A stretch of 63,321 bases of DNA, taken from assembly GCA_005798825.1 (NCBI GenBank), contig SYIL01000045.1, forward strand, positions 1 to 63,321, given 5' to 3'. The translations under genes were made by a program, and so were the position numbers. This document shows, in pieces, positions 1 through 7,143 of this stretch. Positions within the stretch are counted from its first letter, which is position 1. Every line of letters starts with the position of its first letter. Source of the stretch: Bacteroidota bacterium (GTDB lineage Bacteria; Bacteroidota; Bacteroidia; NS11-12g; UBA955). The notes beneath the pieces are model-generated. The model was not told the DNA's origin. It saw only the letters and a program-made list of their open reading frames with translations, and searched no databases.

Positions 1-1
1 C

Positions 2-1570
2 AACCCAGAGGAGGGAGTGGAAGAAAATCTTGGTGACAATTCTATCGCTCGGATGGGCTTGGATACCCAATATGATCCCACTGCCGAATTGAGTAAATAT
101 GTTTTTCCAACCCTTGATTTGCTTCAAGAATACGATACAAAGAAGCAAGAAGTAGACATGGATGAGATTACGGCCAGCAAGGATTTAATTCTGGAAACAC
201 TGATTAACTACAAGATTGGTATCGCGCACATAAAGGCAAGTGTTGGTCCAACCATTACTTTGTATGAGATTGTGCCAGCCCCTGGGGTAAAGATATCAAG
301 GATTAAAAATTTAGAAGATGATATCGCGCTGAGTTTGGCGGCCTTGGGCATTCGTATTATTGCACCAATACCTGGTAAGGGAACCATTGGTATTGAGGTT
401 CCCAATAAAAATCCAGAGATGGTTCCCATCCGCAGTTTGTTGTCTAGCAAGCAATTTCAGGATTGTGACTTTCAACTGCCTGTGGTTTTGGGGAAAACGA
501 TTTCCAATGATATTTACATAGCCGATTTGGCAAAAATGCCCCATTTGCTCATGGCAGGTGCAACGGGTCAGGGCAAGTCTGTCGGTCTCAATGCAATCTT
601 AATCTCCCTGTTATACAAGAAGCATCCGGCGTATATTAAATTTGTGTTGGTGGATCCCAAAAAAGTCGAACTCACTTTGTTCAACAAGATCGAGCGACAT
701 TATCTTGCAAAGTTGCCTGGAGACGGAGAAGCCATTATTACCGACAATCATAAAGTGGTGAATACATTAAACAGTTTGTGTTTAGAGATGGACAACCGTT
801 ATAAATTATTGCAGGATGCCTTGGTTCGAAATATTCTTGAATACAATACAAAATTTTTAGCACGCAAATTGAATCCCAATGAAGGGCATAGATTTTTGCC
901 CTATATCGTAGTTGTGATGGACGAGGTAGCCGATTTGATTATGACTGCTGGCAAGGAGATAGAAATACCGATTGCCCGTTTGGCACAATTGGCAAGGGCT
1001 ATTGGGATTCATTTAATTTTGGCTACCCAACGGCCGTCGGTGAATGTTATTACAGGGATGATCAAGGCAAATTTTCCTGCACGGATTGCATTTAGGGTAT
1101 CGTCTAAGATTGATAGTAGAACAATATTGGATAGCAACGGTGCCGACCAATTGATTGGCAGAGGAGACATGTTGTATAGTGGCGGTAGCGAGGTTATCCG
1201 ATTGCAATGTCCTTTTGTAGACACACCAGAAGTAGAAAGAATCGTAGACTTTATCGGAGAACAAAGGGGGTTCTCTTCAGCGTATTTATTGCCTGAGTTA
1301 AAAGAAGAAGGCGGTTTTTTATCGGGAGATGGTTTTGATTCTGACCAGCGCGATCCTATATTTGAAGATGCTGCAAGGGTAGTGGTACTCAACCAGGTTG
1401 GGAGTACAAGTATGATTCAGCGAAAATTAAAGATTGGATATAACAGGGCAGGCCGCTTGATGGATCAGCTAGAAGATGCGGGTGTTGTAGGACCCAATAA
1501 CGGAAGTAAAGCCAGACAAGTATTGATTCCCGATGAATTTAGTTTGGAGCAATTTTTAAATAATTTATAA
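2..1570 (+). CDS. ftsK: DNA translocase FtsK, C-terminal part (5' truncated by window edge)
   Basis: The reading frame is open to the window edge, so this is the C-terminal part of a longer protein; the membrane-spanning N-terminus lies outside. FtsK is the septal, hexameric ATP-driven pump that clears DNA from the division plane and activates XerCD recombination. Counting from the in-frame GTG at 17, residues about 1-150 match the alpha domain, the Walker A motif GATGQGKS is near 181-188, the Walker B motif with MDEVADL is near 300-306, and the last 65 residues form the winged-helix gamma domain that reads KOPS-type sites. xerD, its partner, lies 3 kb downstream. The next gene starts 15 bases after the stop and probably shares the transcript. 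Confidence 0.95.
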   Translation, partial: NPEEGVEENLGDNSIARMGLDTQYDPTAELSKYVFPTLDLLQEYDTKKQEVDMDEITASKDLILETLINYKIGIAHIKASVGPTITLYEIVPAPGVKISRIKNLEDDIALSLAALGIRIIAPIPGKGTIGIEVPNKNPEMVPIRSLLSSKQFQDCDFQLPVVLGKTISNDIYIADLAKMPHLLMAGATGQGKSVGLNAILISLLYKKHPAYIKFVLVDPKKVELTLFNKIERHYLAKLPGDGEAIITDNHKVVNTLNSLCLEMDNRYKLLQDALVRNILEYNTKFLARKLNPNEGHRFLPYIVVVMDEVADLIMTAGKEIEIPIARLAQLARAIGIHLILATQRPSVNVITGMIKANFPARIAFRVSSKIDSRTILDSNGADQLIGRGDMLYSGGSEVIRLQCPFVDTPEVERIVDFIGEQRGFSSAYLLPELKEEGGFLSGDGFDSDQRDPIFEDAARVVVLNQVGSTSMIQRKLKIGYNRAGRLMDQLEDAGVVGPNNGSKARQVLIPDEFSLEQFLNNL

Positions 1571-1585
1571 TAAAAAAGAATCACA

Positions 1586-2251
1586 ATGAAACAAACCCGA
1601 TGGTTAAATTTGCTTTTGTCCTTTTTAAGTTGTGTCTTTCTGGTGGGTCTTTCAGCCCAGAACAAAGGCGATGCGAAGTCGCAGGCAATCTTGAATAAAG
1701 TTACATCTTTGTATCAATCGTATTCCACTATTAAGTCATCATTTTTAATTACCACAACTTCCAGAAATGGCAAACCATTGGTTGAGAATGGAACCATTTG
1801 GATCAAAGCCAAAAAATTCAAATTGGATTATGCTTCGCAGGAAATTTTTTGCAATGGTATGTATACTTGGACCTATAGCAAAGAAGATATGGAGGTAACC
1901 AAGGAAGATGTTAAGATTCGAAACAATAGCATAAGCCCAGCCGAAATTTTTAGTTTGTACAAGAAAGATTTTAAGAGCAAGTACGACGGCCCGATTGTCC
2001 GTAACAATAAAAATTACGATGTGATTTTATTGGCACCTTTCAAAAAGGTAAATTATGCCTATGTCAAATTAGAAATTGACAAGTCTTCTAAAAAAATACA
2101 ACGCGTAATTCAGCACTTCAAAAATGGAACTGAGATCGTCATTGAAATTCAAAATTTTATTCCAAACGTGGCGATTGAAGACACTTTTTTTTCCTGGAAT
2201 CAATCAGTCCACAAGGACGTTGCGTTGATCGATTTAACGAAGAAAAAGTAA
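1586..2251 (+). CDS. lolA: LolA-like outer-membrane lipoprotein carrier protein
   Basis: A 221-residue periplasmic protein with a signal peptide (hydrophobic stretch about residues 9-24, ending LSAQ). The mature part has the alternating beta pattern of the LolA/LolB half-barrel, including the stretch GTIWIKAKKFKLDY near residue 60 and MYTWTYSK near 90, which in LolA holds the acyl chains of lipoproteins being carried from inner to outer membrane. The ftsK-lolA order is common in Bacteroidota and the 15-base gap supports co-transcription. The family is assigned from fold-like pattern and context; Bacteroidota LolA proteins are very divergent, so substrate transfer itself is inferred. Confidence 0.8.
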   Translation: MKQTRWLNLLLSFLSCVFLVGLSAQNKGDAKSQAILNKVTSLYQSYSTIKSSFLITTTSRNGKPLVENGTIWIKAKKFKLDYASQEIFCNGMYTWTYSKEDMEVTKEDVKIRNNSISPAEIFSLYKKDFKSKYDGPIVRNNKNYDVILLAPFKKVNYAYVKLEIDKSSKKIQRVIQHFKNGTEIVIEIQNFIPNVAIEDTFFSWNQSVHKDVALIDLTKKK

Positions 2252-2351
2252 GAAAAAAGCATTTGTTGAAATTCTTGCAAGTACTCTCGGGGTAGGAGCA
2301 TTTTCGGTGTAAATGATTTCTAGCCCAAATGTTGTGGGTGAAAGGATCTCA

Positions 2352-3227
2352 TTACCGCTTGTTAAGAACAGCCAATAGGGTTTTTCCAATTTCTGCAGGA
2401 CTATCCACTACGTGGATTCCACACTCAGCCATGATGGCCATCTTTGCGGCGGCTGTATCATCTTTTCCCCCAACAATTGCTCCGGCATGCCCCATTCTTC
2501 GGCCTGCAGGGGCTGTTTGTCCGGCAATAAATCCTACAACGGGCTTGGTGCCAAATTCTTTAATCCAACGGGCTGCTTCTGCTTCCATTCCTCCGCCAAT
2601 TTCTCCAATCATAACAATGCCTTCTGTTTCGGGGTCATTCATAAATAATTCAACCGCTTCTTTGGTTGTGGTTCCTATAATTGGGTCACCACCAATGCCT
2701 ATAGCGGTGCTCTGCCCCAATCCCAATTTTGTAAGTTGGTCAACCGCTTCATAGGTAAGGGTACCAGATTTAGAAATTACGCCGATGCTGCCTTTTTTAA
2801 AAATAAATCCTGGCATAATCCCAATTTTGGTTTCGCCAGGAGTAATGATTCCTGGGCAATTTGGACCAATTAACCGACAATCATAAGATTTTATAAATTC
2901 ACGAACCTTGATCATGTCTTTGATCGGAATTCCTTCGGTAATGCACACAATAACTTTAATGGCTGCTTCTGCTGCTTCCATAATGGCATCTGCAGCGAAT
3001 GCGGGTGGAACAAAGATGATACTTACGTTGGCTTGGGCTTCGCGAACGGCATCTTGTACGGTATTGAAAACGGGTTTGTCTAGGTGAATAGTTCCACCCT
3101 TTCCCGGAGTCACGCCCCCGACAACAGTGCTTCCATATTCAATCATTTGTTGGGCGTGAAAGCTGCCTTCGGTGCCGGTAAAACCCTGAACGACGATACG
3201 AGAATTCTTGTTAACGAGTATGCTCAT
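2352..3227 (-). CDS. sucD: Succinyl-CoA synthetase (ADP/GDP-forming) subunit alpha
   Basis: A 291-residue protein of normal SucD length. With SucC it converts succinyl-CoA, phosphate and NDP to succinate, CoA and NTP in the TCA cycle. Seen in the sequence: the CoA-binding N-terminal Rossmann part with [12 protein letters not shown] near residues 15-26, the segment [13 protein letters not shown] near 120, and the phospho-histidine motif GHAGAIVGG near residue 245. sucC is not in the window, so the two subunits are encoded apart, as is usual in Bacteroidota. A good promoter lies immediately upstream and the gene looks monocistronic. Confidence 0.97.
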   Translation of the reverse strand: MSILVNKNSRIVVQGFTGTEGSFHAQQMIEYGSTVVGGVTPGKGGTIHLDKPVFNTVQDAVREAQANVSIIFVPPAFAADAIMEAAEAAIKVIVCITEGIPIKDMIKVREFIKSYDCRLIGPNCPGIITPGETKIGIMPGFIFKKGSIGVISKSGTLTYEAVDQLTKLGLGQSTAIGIGGDPIIGTTTKEAVELFMNDPETEGIVMIGEIGGGMEAEAARWIKEFGTKPVVGFIAGQTAPAGRRMGHAGAIVGGKDDTAAAKMAIMAECGIHVVDSPAEIGKTLLAVLNKR

Positions 3228-3244
3228 AGTAAAAAAATTCTGCG

Positions 3245-3275
3245 CAAAAATAGGGGAGGATTGTGCTTATTTCAA
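3245..3275 (-). promoter_or_regulatory. Predicted sucD promoter (TTG-N20-TATTTTTG)
   Basis: On the minus strand CTTG (ending in TTG at 3275-3273) is followed after 20 bases by TATTTTTG (3252-3245), an exact match to the Bacteroidota -7 consensus TAnnTTTG at proper spacing. The box ends 17 bases before the sucD ATG, so the leader should be only about 10-13 bases. Prediction from sequence pattern only. Confidence 0.6.
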
Positions 3276-3287
3276 GCAGAAAAAGGT

Positions 3288-3875
3288 TTATTTATTGATT
3301 GCAGCAATCATTTCTTCGGACATTGGTTTTGTACCAGAGGGAAAATATCCAACGAGATAACCGTCTTCATTCACCAAAAATTTGTTGAAATTCCAACTTA
3401 CTGAAGCATCCATTGAACCATTTTGGGAACGGTTACACAACCAGGTAAAAAGTGGATGTTGTTTCGAACCCTTAACATCAAGTTTTTCGCTGATTTGGAA
3501 GGTAACGCCATAATTGATTGTGCAAAATTCAATAATTTCATTTTTATCACCCGGTTCTTGATCCATAAACTGGTTGCAGGGACAACAAATTATAACCACT
3601 TTGTCGCCCATTTTTTCGTGAAGTTCTTGCAATTCTTTGTATTGAGGCGTGTACCCGCATTTGCTGGCAGAATTCACAAACAATATTTTTTTGCCCTTGA
3701 AAGAAGCAAGTTTTATTGGGGTGATTCCATCAATGGAGATCAGGGGTATGCTATACAAGGAGGTGGGAGCATTGTTTATAGTCAAGGGGTCTATGGTTTT
3801 GGATTTCCCAAATATACAGGCACTCAATAGTGTACCCATTGCACTTAATACAGATAGTATACGGATTGATTTCAT
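3288..3875 (-). CDS. Glutathione-peroxidase-family lipoprotein
   Basis: A 195-residue thioredoxin-fold peroxidase. Residues 1-20 are a lipoprotein signal (LLSAC, acylated Cys20). The catalytic Cys73 is in NSASKCGYTPQY, the Gln of the GPx triad (Q102) is in CPCNQFMDQEPG, and the Trp/Asn element is the WNFNKFLV stretch near residue 150. It is a Cys-type enzyme, likely using thioredoxin-like donors rather than glutathione, reducing peroxides at the envelope. An upstream in-frame TTG at 3884 exists, but the ATG at 3875 begins a proper lipoprotein signal. It is divergent from another redox-like lipoprotein at 3924. Confidence 0.88.
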   Translation of the reverse strand: MKSIRILSVLSAMGTLLSACIFGKSKTIDPLTINNAPTSLYSIPLISIDGITPIKLASFKGKKILFVNSASKCGYTPQYKELQELHEKMGDKVVIICCPCNQFMDQEPGDKNEIIEFCTINYGVTFQISEKLDVKGSKQHPLFTWLCNRSQNGSMDASVSWNFNKFLVNEDGYLVGYFPSGTKPMSEEMIAAINK

Positions 3876-3885
3876 ATTATTCAAA

Positions 3886-3893
3886 CAAATATA
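3886..3893 (-). promoter_or_regulatory. -7 box TATATTTG of the peroxidase lipoprotein gene
   Basis: TATATTTG on the minus strand matches TAnnTTTG and stops 10 bases before the ATG at 3875. No clear TTG -33 element is visible at 19-20 bases. It sits back to back with the box of the divergent gene. Confidence 0.4.
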
Positions 3894-3901
3894 ATATTAT
3901 T

Positions 3902-3909
3902 TAGTTTTG
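3902..3909 (+). promoter_or_regulatory. -7 box TAGTTTTG of the Omp28-like gene
   Basis: TAGTTTTG matches TAnnTTTG on the plus strand and ends 14 bases before the GTG start at 3924. Only 8 bases separate it from the opposing box at 3886-3893, so the two divergent promoters overlap. No clear -33 element is seen. Confidence 0.4.
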
Positions 3910-3923
3910 TGTATTTTTGAACT

Positions 3924-4778
3924 GTGAGAGTAATTCTGTTTTTTGCCAGTGTTTTATTGCTTGTGATTTCTTGTAAAGAAGAACTTCCTGGAATCATTAT
4001 GGTAGACGAAGCGAAGCCCCTGTTGGATACTTCCTATCTTGTGGCCGTCCCATCAGCATCGGCCAAGAAAGTATTGTTGTTTGATATAACAGGAGTGCGT
4101 TGTAATAATTGTCCTAAAGCGGCTATTGTGGCCAAAAAACTGTTGGCACTTAACCCAAATTCTCTGGTAGTGGTTGCCTTATACCCTAAAACGCCAAACT
4201 CTTTAACCTTCCCCTGGGCAGGTTTTGACACGATGAGTACCATAGAGTCCGAGCAAATTGCAAGTGCTTTGGGGGGTATTGGTTCTTTGCCATTGGGTTC
4301 TGTTGATCAGTTTTCTTTTAATGGCAGTAAATTAATTGACCCCAGTAATTGGGCCTCAGCCATTGCCCAGCAGATGGTCAAAGTGAGTCCTTTCAACCTT
4401 CAAATTAAAAGCACCTGGAATACCTCCGATGCAAGGGCCCGTATCGAAGTCAAGGCGATCACCAATAGCGCTGCCACAGGAAACTATAAATGGGTAATGG
4501 GCATTATAGAAAACAGTGTTATTAGCAAACAATCTGATGCAGATACTTCCAGTGGTTTTAGAGACAATTACATGCACGAACACGTGCTCAGGGCTTGTGT
4601 AGGATCTTCTCTTGGTATGGAAATTGGCAATAATATGCCCGCAGGGTGGGTTCGCGAGAAACATTTTTACATTCTTCCAAAAGCCAAGTGGAAATCCGAA
4701 AATTTAGATCTGGTGATTTGGATTTACGATGCCAATACCAAGGAAGTTTTGCAGGTCGAAAAAGCCAAAATAAAATAA
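3924..4778 (+). CDS. Omp28-related lipoprotein with thioredoxin-like CxxC
   Basis: A 284-residue lipoprotein beginning with GTG. The signal ends in VISC (Cys17). The motif DITGVRCNNCPKA (Cys60 and Cys63) follows a short beta strand, the position of the redox CxxC in thioredoxin folds, and the rest resembles the Omp28-related family of Bacteroidota, which pairs a thioredoxin-like domain with a beta-sandwich. Whether it is an active disulfide exchanger is not shown. Its partner across the divergent promoter is a peroxidase lipoprotein, which suggests a shared envelope redox role. The stop codon overlaps the xerD start (TAATG). Confidence 0.75.
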   Translation: MRVILFFASVLLLVISCKEELPGIIMVDEAKPLLDTSYLVAVPSASAKKVLLFDITGVRCNNCPKAAIVAKKLLALNPNSLVVVALYPKTPNSLTFPWAGFDTMSTIESEQIASALGGIGSLPLGSVDQFSFNGSKLIDPSNWASAIAQQMVKVSPFNLQIKSTWNTSDARARIEVKAITNSAATGNYKWVMGIIENSVISKQSDADTSSGFRDNYMHEHVLRACVGSSLGMEIGNNMPAGWVREKHFYILPKAKWKSENLDLVIWIYDANTKEVLQVEKAKIK

Positions 4779-5683
4779 TGACTAAGGTCTGGGATGAGTC
4801 GATCTTGGGATTTAAACAGTACTTGCAATTAGAGAGATCGTTGTCGCCAAATAGTGTGGAGGCATATATTTCTGATATCGAAAAATTTCGTGTATGGTCC
4901 GAATCGTTGGGATGTAATGGTCCTTTTGATTCAGACAAACAACGCATACAAAAGTTTCCCGAATGGATTTCTGACATGGGATTTCAAGCCACTTCACAAT
5001 CCAGAATCATCTCGGGAGTAAGGTCATTTTATAAGTTTTTGGTGCTGGAAGACGCCCTTGCTGAGAGTCCAGCCGATTTTTTAGAATTGCCAAAAACAGG
5101 CCGTAAATTACCCGTCGTCTTGAGTTTCGAGGAGATTGATGCAATGATTTTGGCAGTAGACCGTTCCCTTCCCGAAGGAGAGCGCAATGTGGCCATATTG
5201 GAAACCCTCTACAGTTGTGGATTGCGTGTGAGTGAATTGGTTGGATTGGGCATTACCCAAGTCCATGCTGATGAACAATATATCCAGGTGCTTGGCAAAG
5301 GCAATAAAGAGCGTTTGGTACCCATTGGCACAAGGGCATTAAAGCATATTAAATTATACATGAAGGAGTGTCGGATTCATATTGATGTAAAGCCCAGTAG
5401 CCGTGATATTATTTTTTTAAGCAAACGCGGTGTCCAAATGAGTCGGCAATCTGTATTTCTATTTATCAAGTCATTGGCAATCAAAGCGGGGATTAAGAAA
5501 AATATATCGCCGCATACATTCAGGCACAGTTTTGCAACGCATCTGGTAGAGGCAGGGGCCGATTTACGTGCAGTGCAAGAAATGCTCGGCCATGAAAGTA
5601 TCACTACTACAGAAATTTATACACACCTCGATCGCCATTATTTGGCTGATACGGTACTTAAATTTCACCCCAGATCAATTTAA
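4778..5683 (+). CDS. xerD: Tyrosine recombinase XerD
   Basis: A 301-residue site-specific recombinase that resolves chromosome dimers at dif together with XerC and FtsK. An N-terminal core-binding SAM-like domain covers residues 1-105; the catalytic domain shows all family residues: Arg150 (in CGLRVSEL), Lys174 (LGKGNKER), His246 and Arg249 (SPHTFRHSFATH), His272 (MLGHES) and the nucleophile Tyr281. The start is the ATG at 4778, which overlaps the upstream stop by one base (TAATG); a longer in-frame reading from 4646 lies inside the upstream gene and lacks homology. It ends in a 4-base tail-to-tail overlap with the glycosyltransferase. Confidence 0.95.
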   Translation: MTKVWDESILGFKQYLQLERSLSPNSVEAYISDIEKFRVWSESLGCNGPFDSDKQRIQKFPEWISDMGFQATSQSRIISGVRSFYKFLVLEDALAESPADFLELPKTGRKLPVVLSFEEIDAMILAVDRSLPEGERNVAILETLYSCGLRVSELVGLGITQVHADEQYIQVLGKGNKERLVPIGTRALKHIKLYMKECRIHIDVKPSSRDIIFLSKRGVQMSRQSVFLFIKSLAIKAGIKKNISPHTFRHSFATHLVEAGADLRAVQEMLGHESITTTEIYTHLDRHYLADTVLKFHPRSI

Positions 5684-6756
5684 GAAAACCAGCGACTCCA
5701 GGTTTTTTTTCCTCGCGTGAAATAGCCCAAAACAATAGAATCGTTGAGGGTGCCCGTTAATTCGGACAAAGGTTTCGAATGCGCATTGGGCAACAATTGG
5801 TTTTTTATTTTTTCAAATTCGCGGTGCGCCTTTACAATCTCTAGAATATGGACAAACTTGCCTTGTAGAAGAAAAAATAGGCCAGCCAAGGCATCGAACA
5901 ATTTGCGTTTTTTTATGATTGCTTCGCGTTCACTTGGGACAAGATTTTTTTGCAACATCAATAAGTTATTGCGAAAATTTAAAAATGTTTTTTTGGGATT
6001 TTTATTGGAAAGTGTAGCCCCACCAATGTGAAATACTTGGCTATCGCCACAGCTCCAAATACTATACCCAAGGAGTTTTAAGCGCCAACATAAGTCAATC
6101 TCTTCCATGTGGGCAAAAAATATAGTATCTAGACCTCCGGCTTTTTCCCATGCTTCACGTTTGATAAATAGTGCCGCACCTGTTGCCCAAAATACTTGTG
6201 TGTTACCCGTGTATTGGCCAGAATTTTTTTCGACATTTCCGAAAATTCTTCCCCGACAAAATGGGTATCCAAGACGGTCGATGAATCCGCCCGCTGCGCC
6301 GGCGTATTCAAATTGGTCTCGCATATAATAATTTATGATATGGGGTTGTGCGGCTCCGAAATCGGGATTTTCCTCGGCCAATAAAAGCAATGGTTCTAAC
6401 CATCCTTCTCCAGGAGCGGCATCACTATTTAACAGTACAAAATACGCATCATTCAATTGGGAGAGGGCTGTATTGTATCCACCGGCATATCCAGAATTGT
6501 TCTGCAGGCGAATGAGGCCAAGTGTAGGGTAATTTGCAGCCACCCAATCGGCACTACCGTCGCTGGAGCCGTTGTCTACAACGCTTATGCTTACTCCTTC
6601 GACCAAGCTATTGCGAATCAGTTCTGGCAAACACAGTGCAAGCATAGCCTGTGTATTGTAATTCAATACAACAATATGGACAGAGGGTTTTGATATTCGA
6701 TTGTGGGTGGCTAGCATTGCTGACTGGGGACCTGAGTTACGGCAATCACATACCAT
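5680..6756 (-). CDS. Family 2 glycosyltransferase (rhamnosyltransferase-like)
   Basis: A 358-residue GT-A fold enzyme that transfers a sugar from a nucleotide donor to an envelope glycan; the sugar cannot be told from sequence. Motifs: IVVLNYNT near 28-35, VVDNGSSDGS near 60-69, NSGYAGGYNTAL near 83-94, LLNSDA (the metal-binding DxD region) near 109-114, and HMEEIDLCWRLKLLGY near 218, which carries the catalytic acidic and W motifs of the GT2 rhamnosyl type. The C-terminal 70 residues are basic and amphipathic, as in membrane-associated GT2 proteins. An internal ATG (residue 14) would also give a complete domain. The stop overlaps the convergent xerD stop. Confidence 0.88.
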   Translation of the reverse strand: MVCDCRNSGPQSAMLATHNRISKPSVHIVVLNYNTQAMLALCLPELIRNSLVEGVSISVVDNGSSDGSADWVAANYPTLGLIRLQNNSGYAGGYNTALSQLNDAYFVLLNSDAAPGEGWLEPLLLLAEENPDFGAAQPHIINYYMRDQFEYAGAAGGFIDRLGYPFCRGRIFGNVEKNSGQYTGNTQVFWATGAALFIKREAWEKAGGLDTIFFAHMEEIDLCWRLKLLGYSIWSCGDSQVFHIGGATLSNKNPKKTFLNFRNNLLMLQKNLVPSEREAIIKKRKLFDALAGLFFLLQGKFVHILEIVKAHREFEKIKNQLLPNAHSKPLSELTGTLNDSIVLGYFTRGKKTWSRWFS

Positions 6757-6774
6757 AGGGTGGGGGTTTTAAGG

Positions 6775-7143
6775 CTATGGATTGCGTACTTTCTTAAAAG
6801 CATAAAATACAAATTGGGGTTCTGGCATTGCCATTAAAAAGACACAGCATTTTTGCTTGGGATTGCCATAGGTCTTCAAAAATCCTCCCAAACGTTCTTT
6901 TTGTATGATTCCAAGTTCTAAAAAACGTTCGACTGTAGTCGCATTAATTGAAAAAGGAAATCCAAACTCGGTGCGATCCACAATCATTTCTCCAATTTTT
7001 GCTTCTTCCTGGTGTGCAAGATACATGGGGTATGGAGTGTATTTTCCGTCTATCATTTCGGTGCTAAGCTCCTGAAGCATGTCATTTAGTGCCACAAGTT
7101 GTTTTTCAAGGGCTTTGAGTTGGGATTCTGCCTCAAGAGTCAT
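6775..7143 (-). CDS. Hypothetical protein, 122 aa, N-terminal coiled coil
   Basis: I do not recognise this family. The first 32 residues form a short amphipathic, Leu- and Glu-rich helix likely to be a coiled coil; residues 33-122 look like a small alpha/beta domain. No signal peptide or membrane segment is seen, so it is probably cytoplasmic. Its ATG immediately follows the TAA stop of the T9SS BNR-repeat gene with no spacer, so translation of the two is probably coupled and they share a transcript; 18 bases then separate it from the glycosyltransferase gene. Confidence 0.7.
   Translation of the reverse strand: MTLEAESQLKALEKQLVALNDMLQELSTEMIDGKYTPYPMYLAHQEEAKIGEMIVDRTEFGFPFSINATTVERFLELGIIQKERLGGFLKTYGNPKQKCCVFLMAMPEPQFVFYAFKKVRNP

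Noticed and set aside
2329-2754. 141-codon frame on the plus strand at the end of sucD
   Set aside because: Antisense shadow of sucD with a Pro/Ala-rich, low-complexity translation; no family pattern.
3423-3830. 135-codon plus-strand frame
   Set aside because: Antisense to the glutathione-peroxidase-like gene, whose catalytic motifs are intact.
4646-4777. Longer start for XerD, adding 44 residues
   Set aside because: The extra part overlaps the upstream Omp28-like gene and lacks recombinase homology; the TAATG start is better supported.
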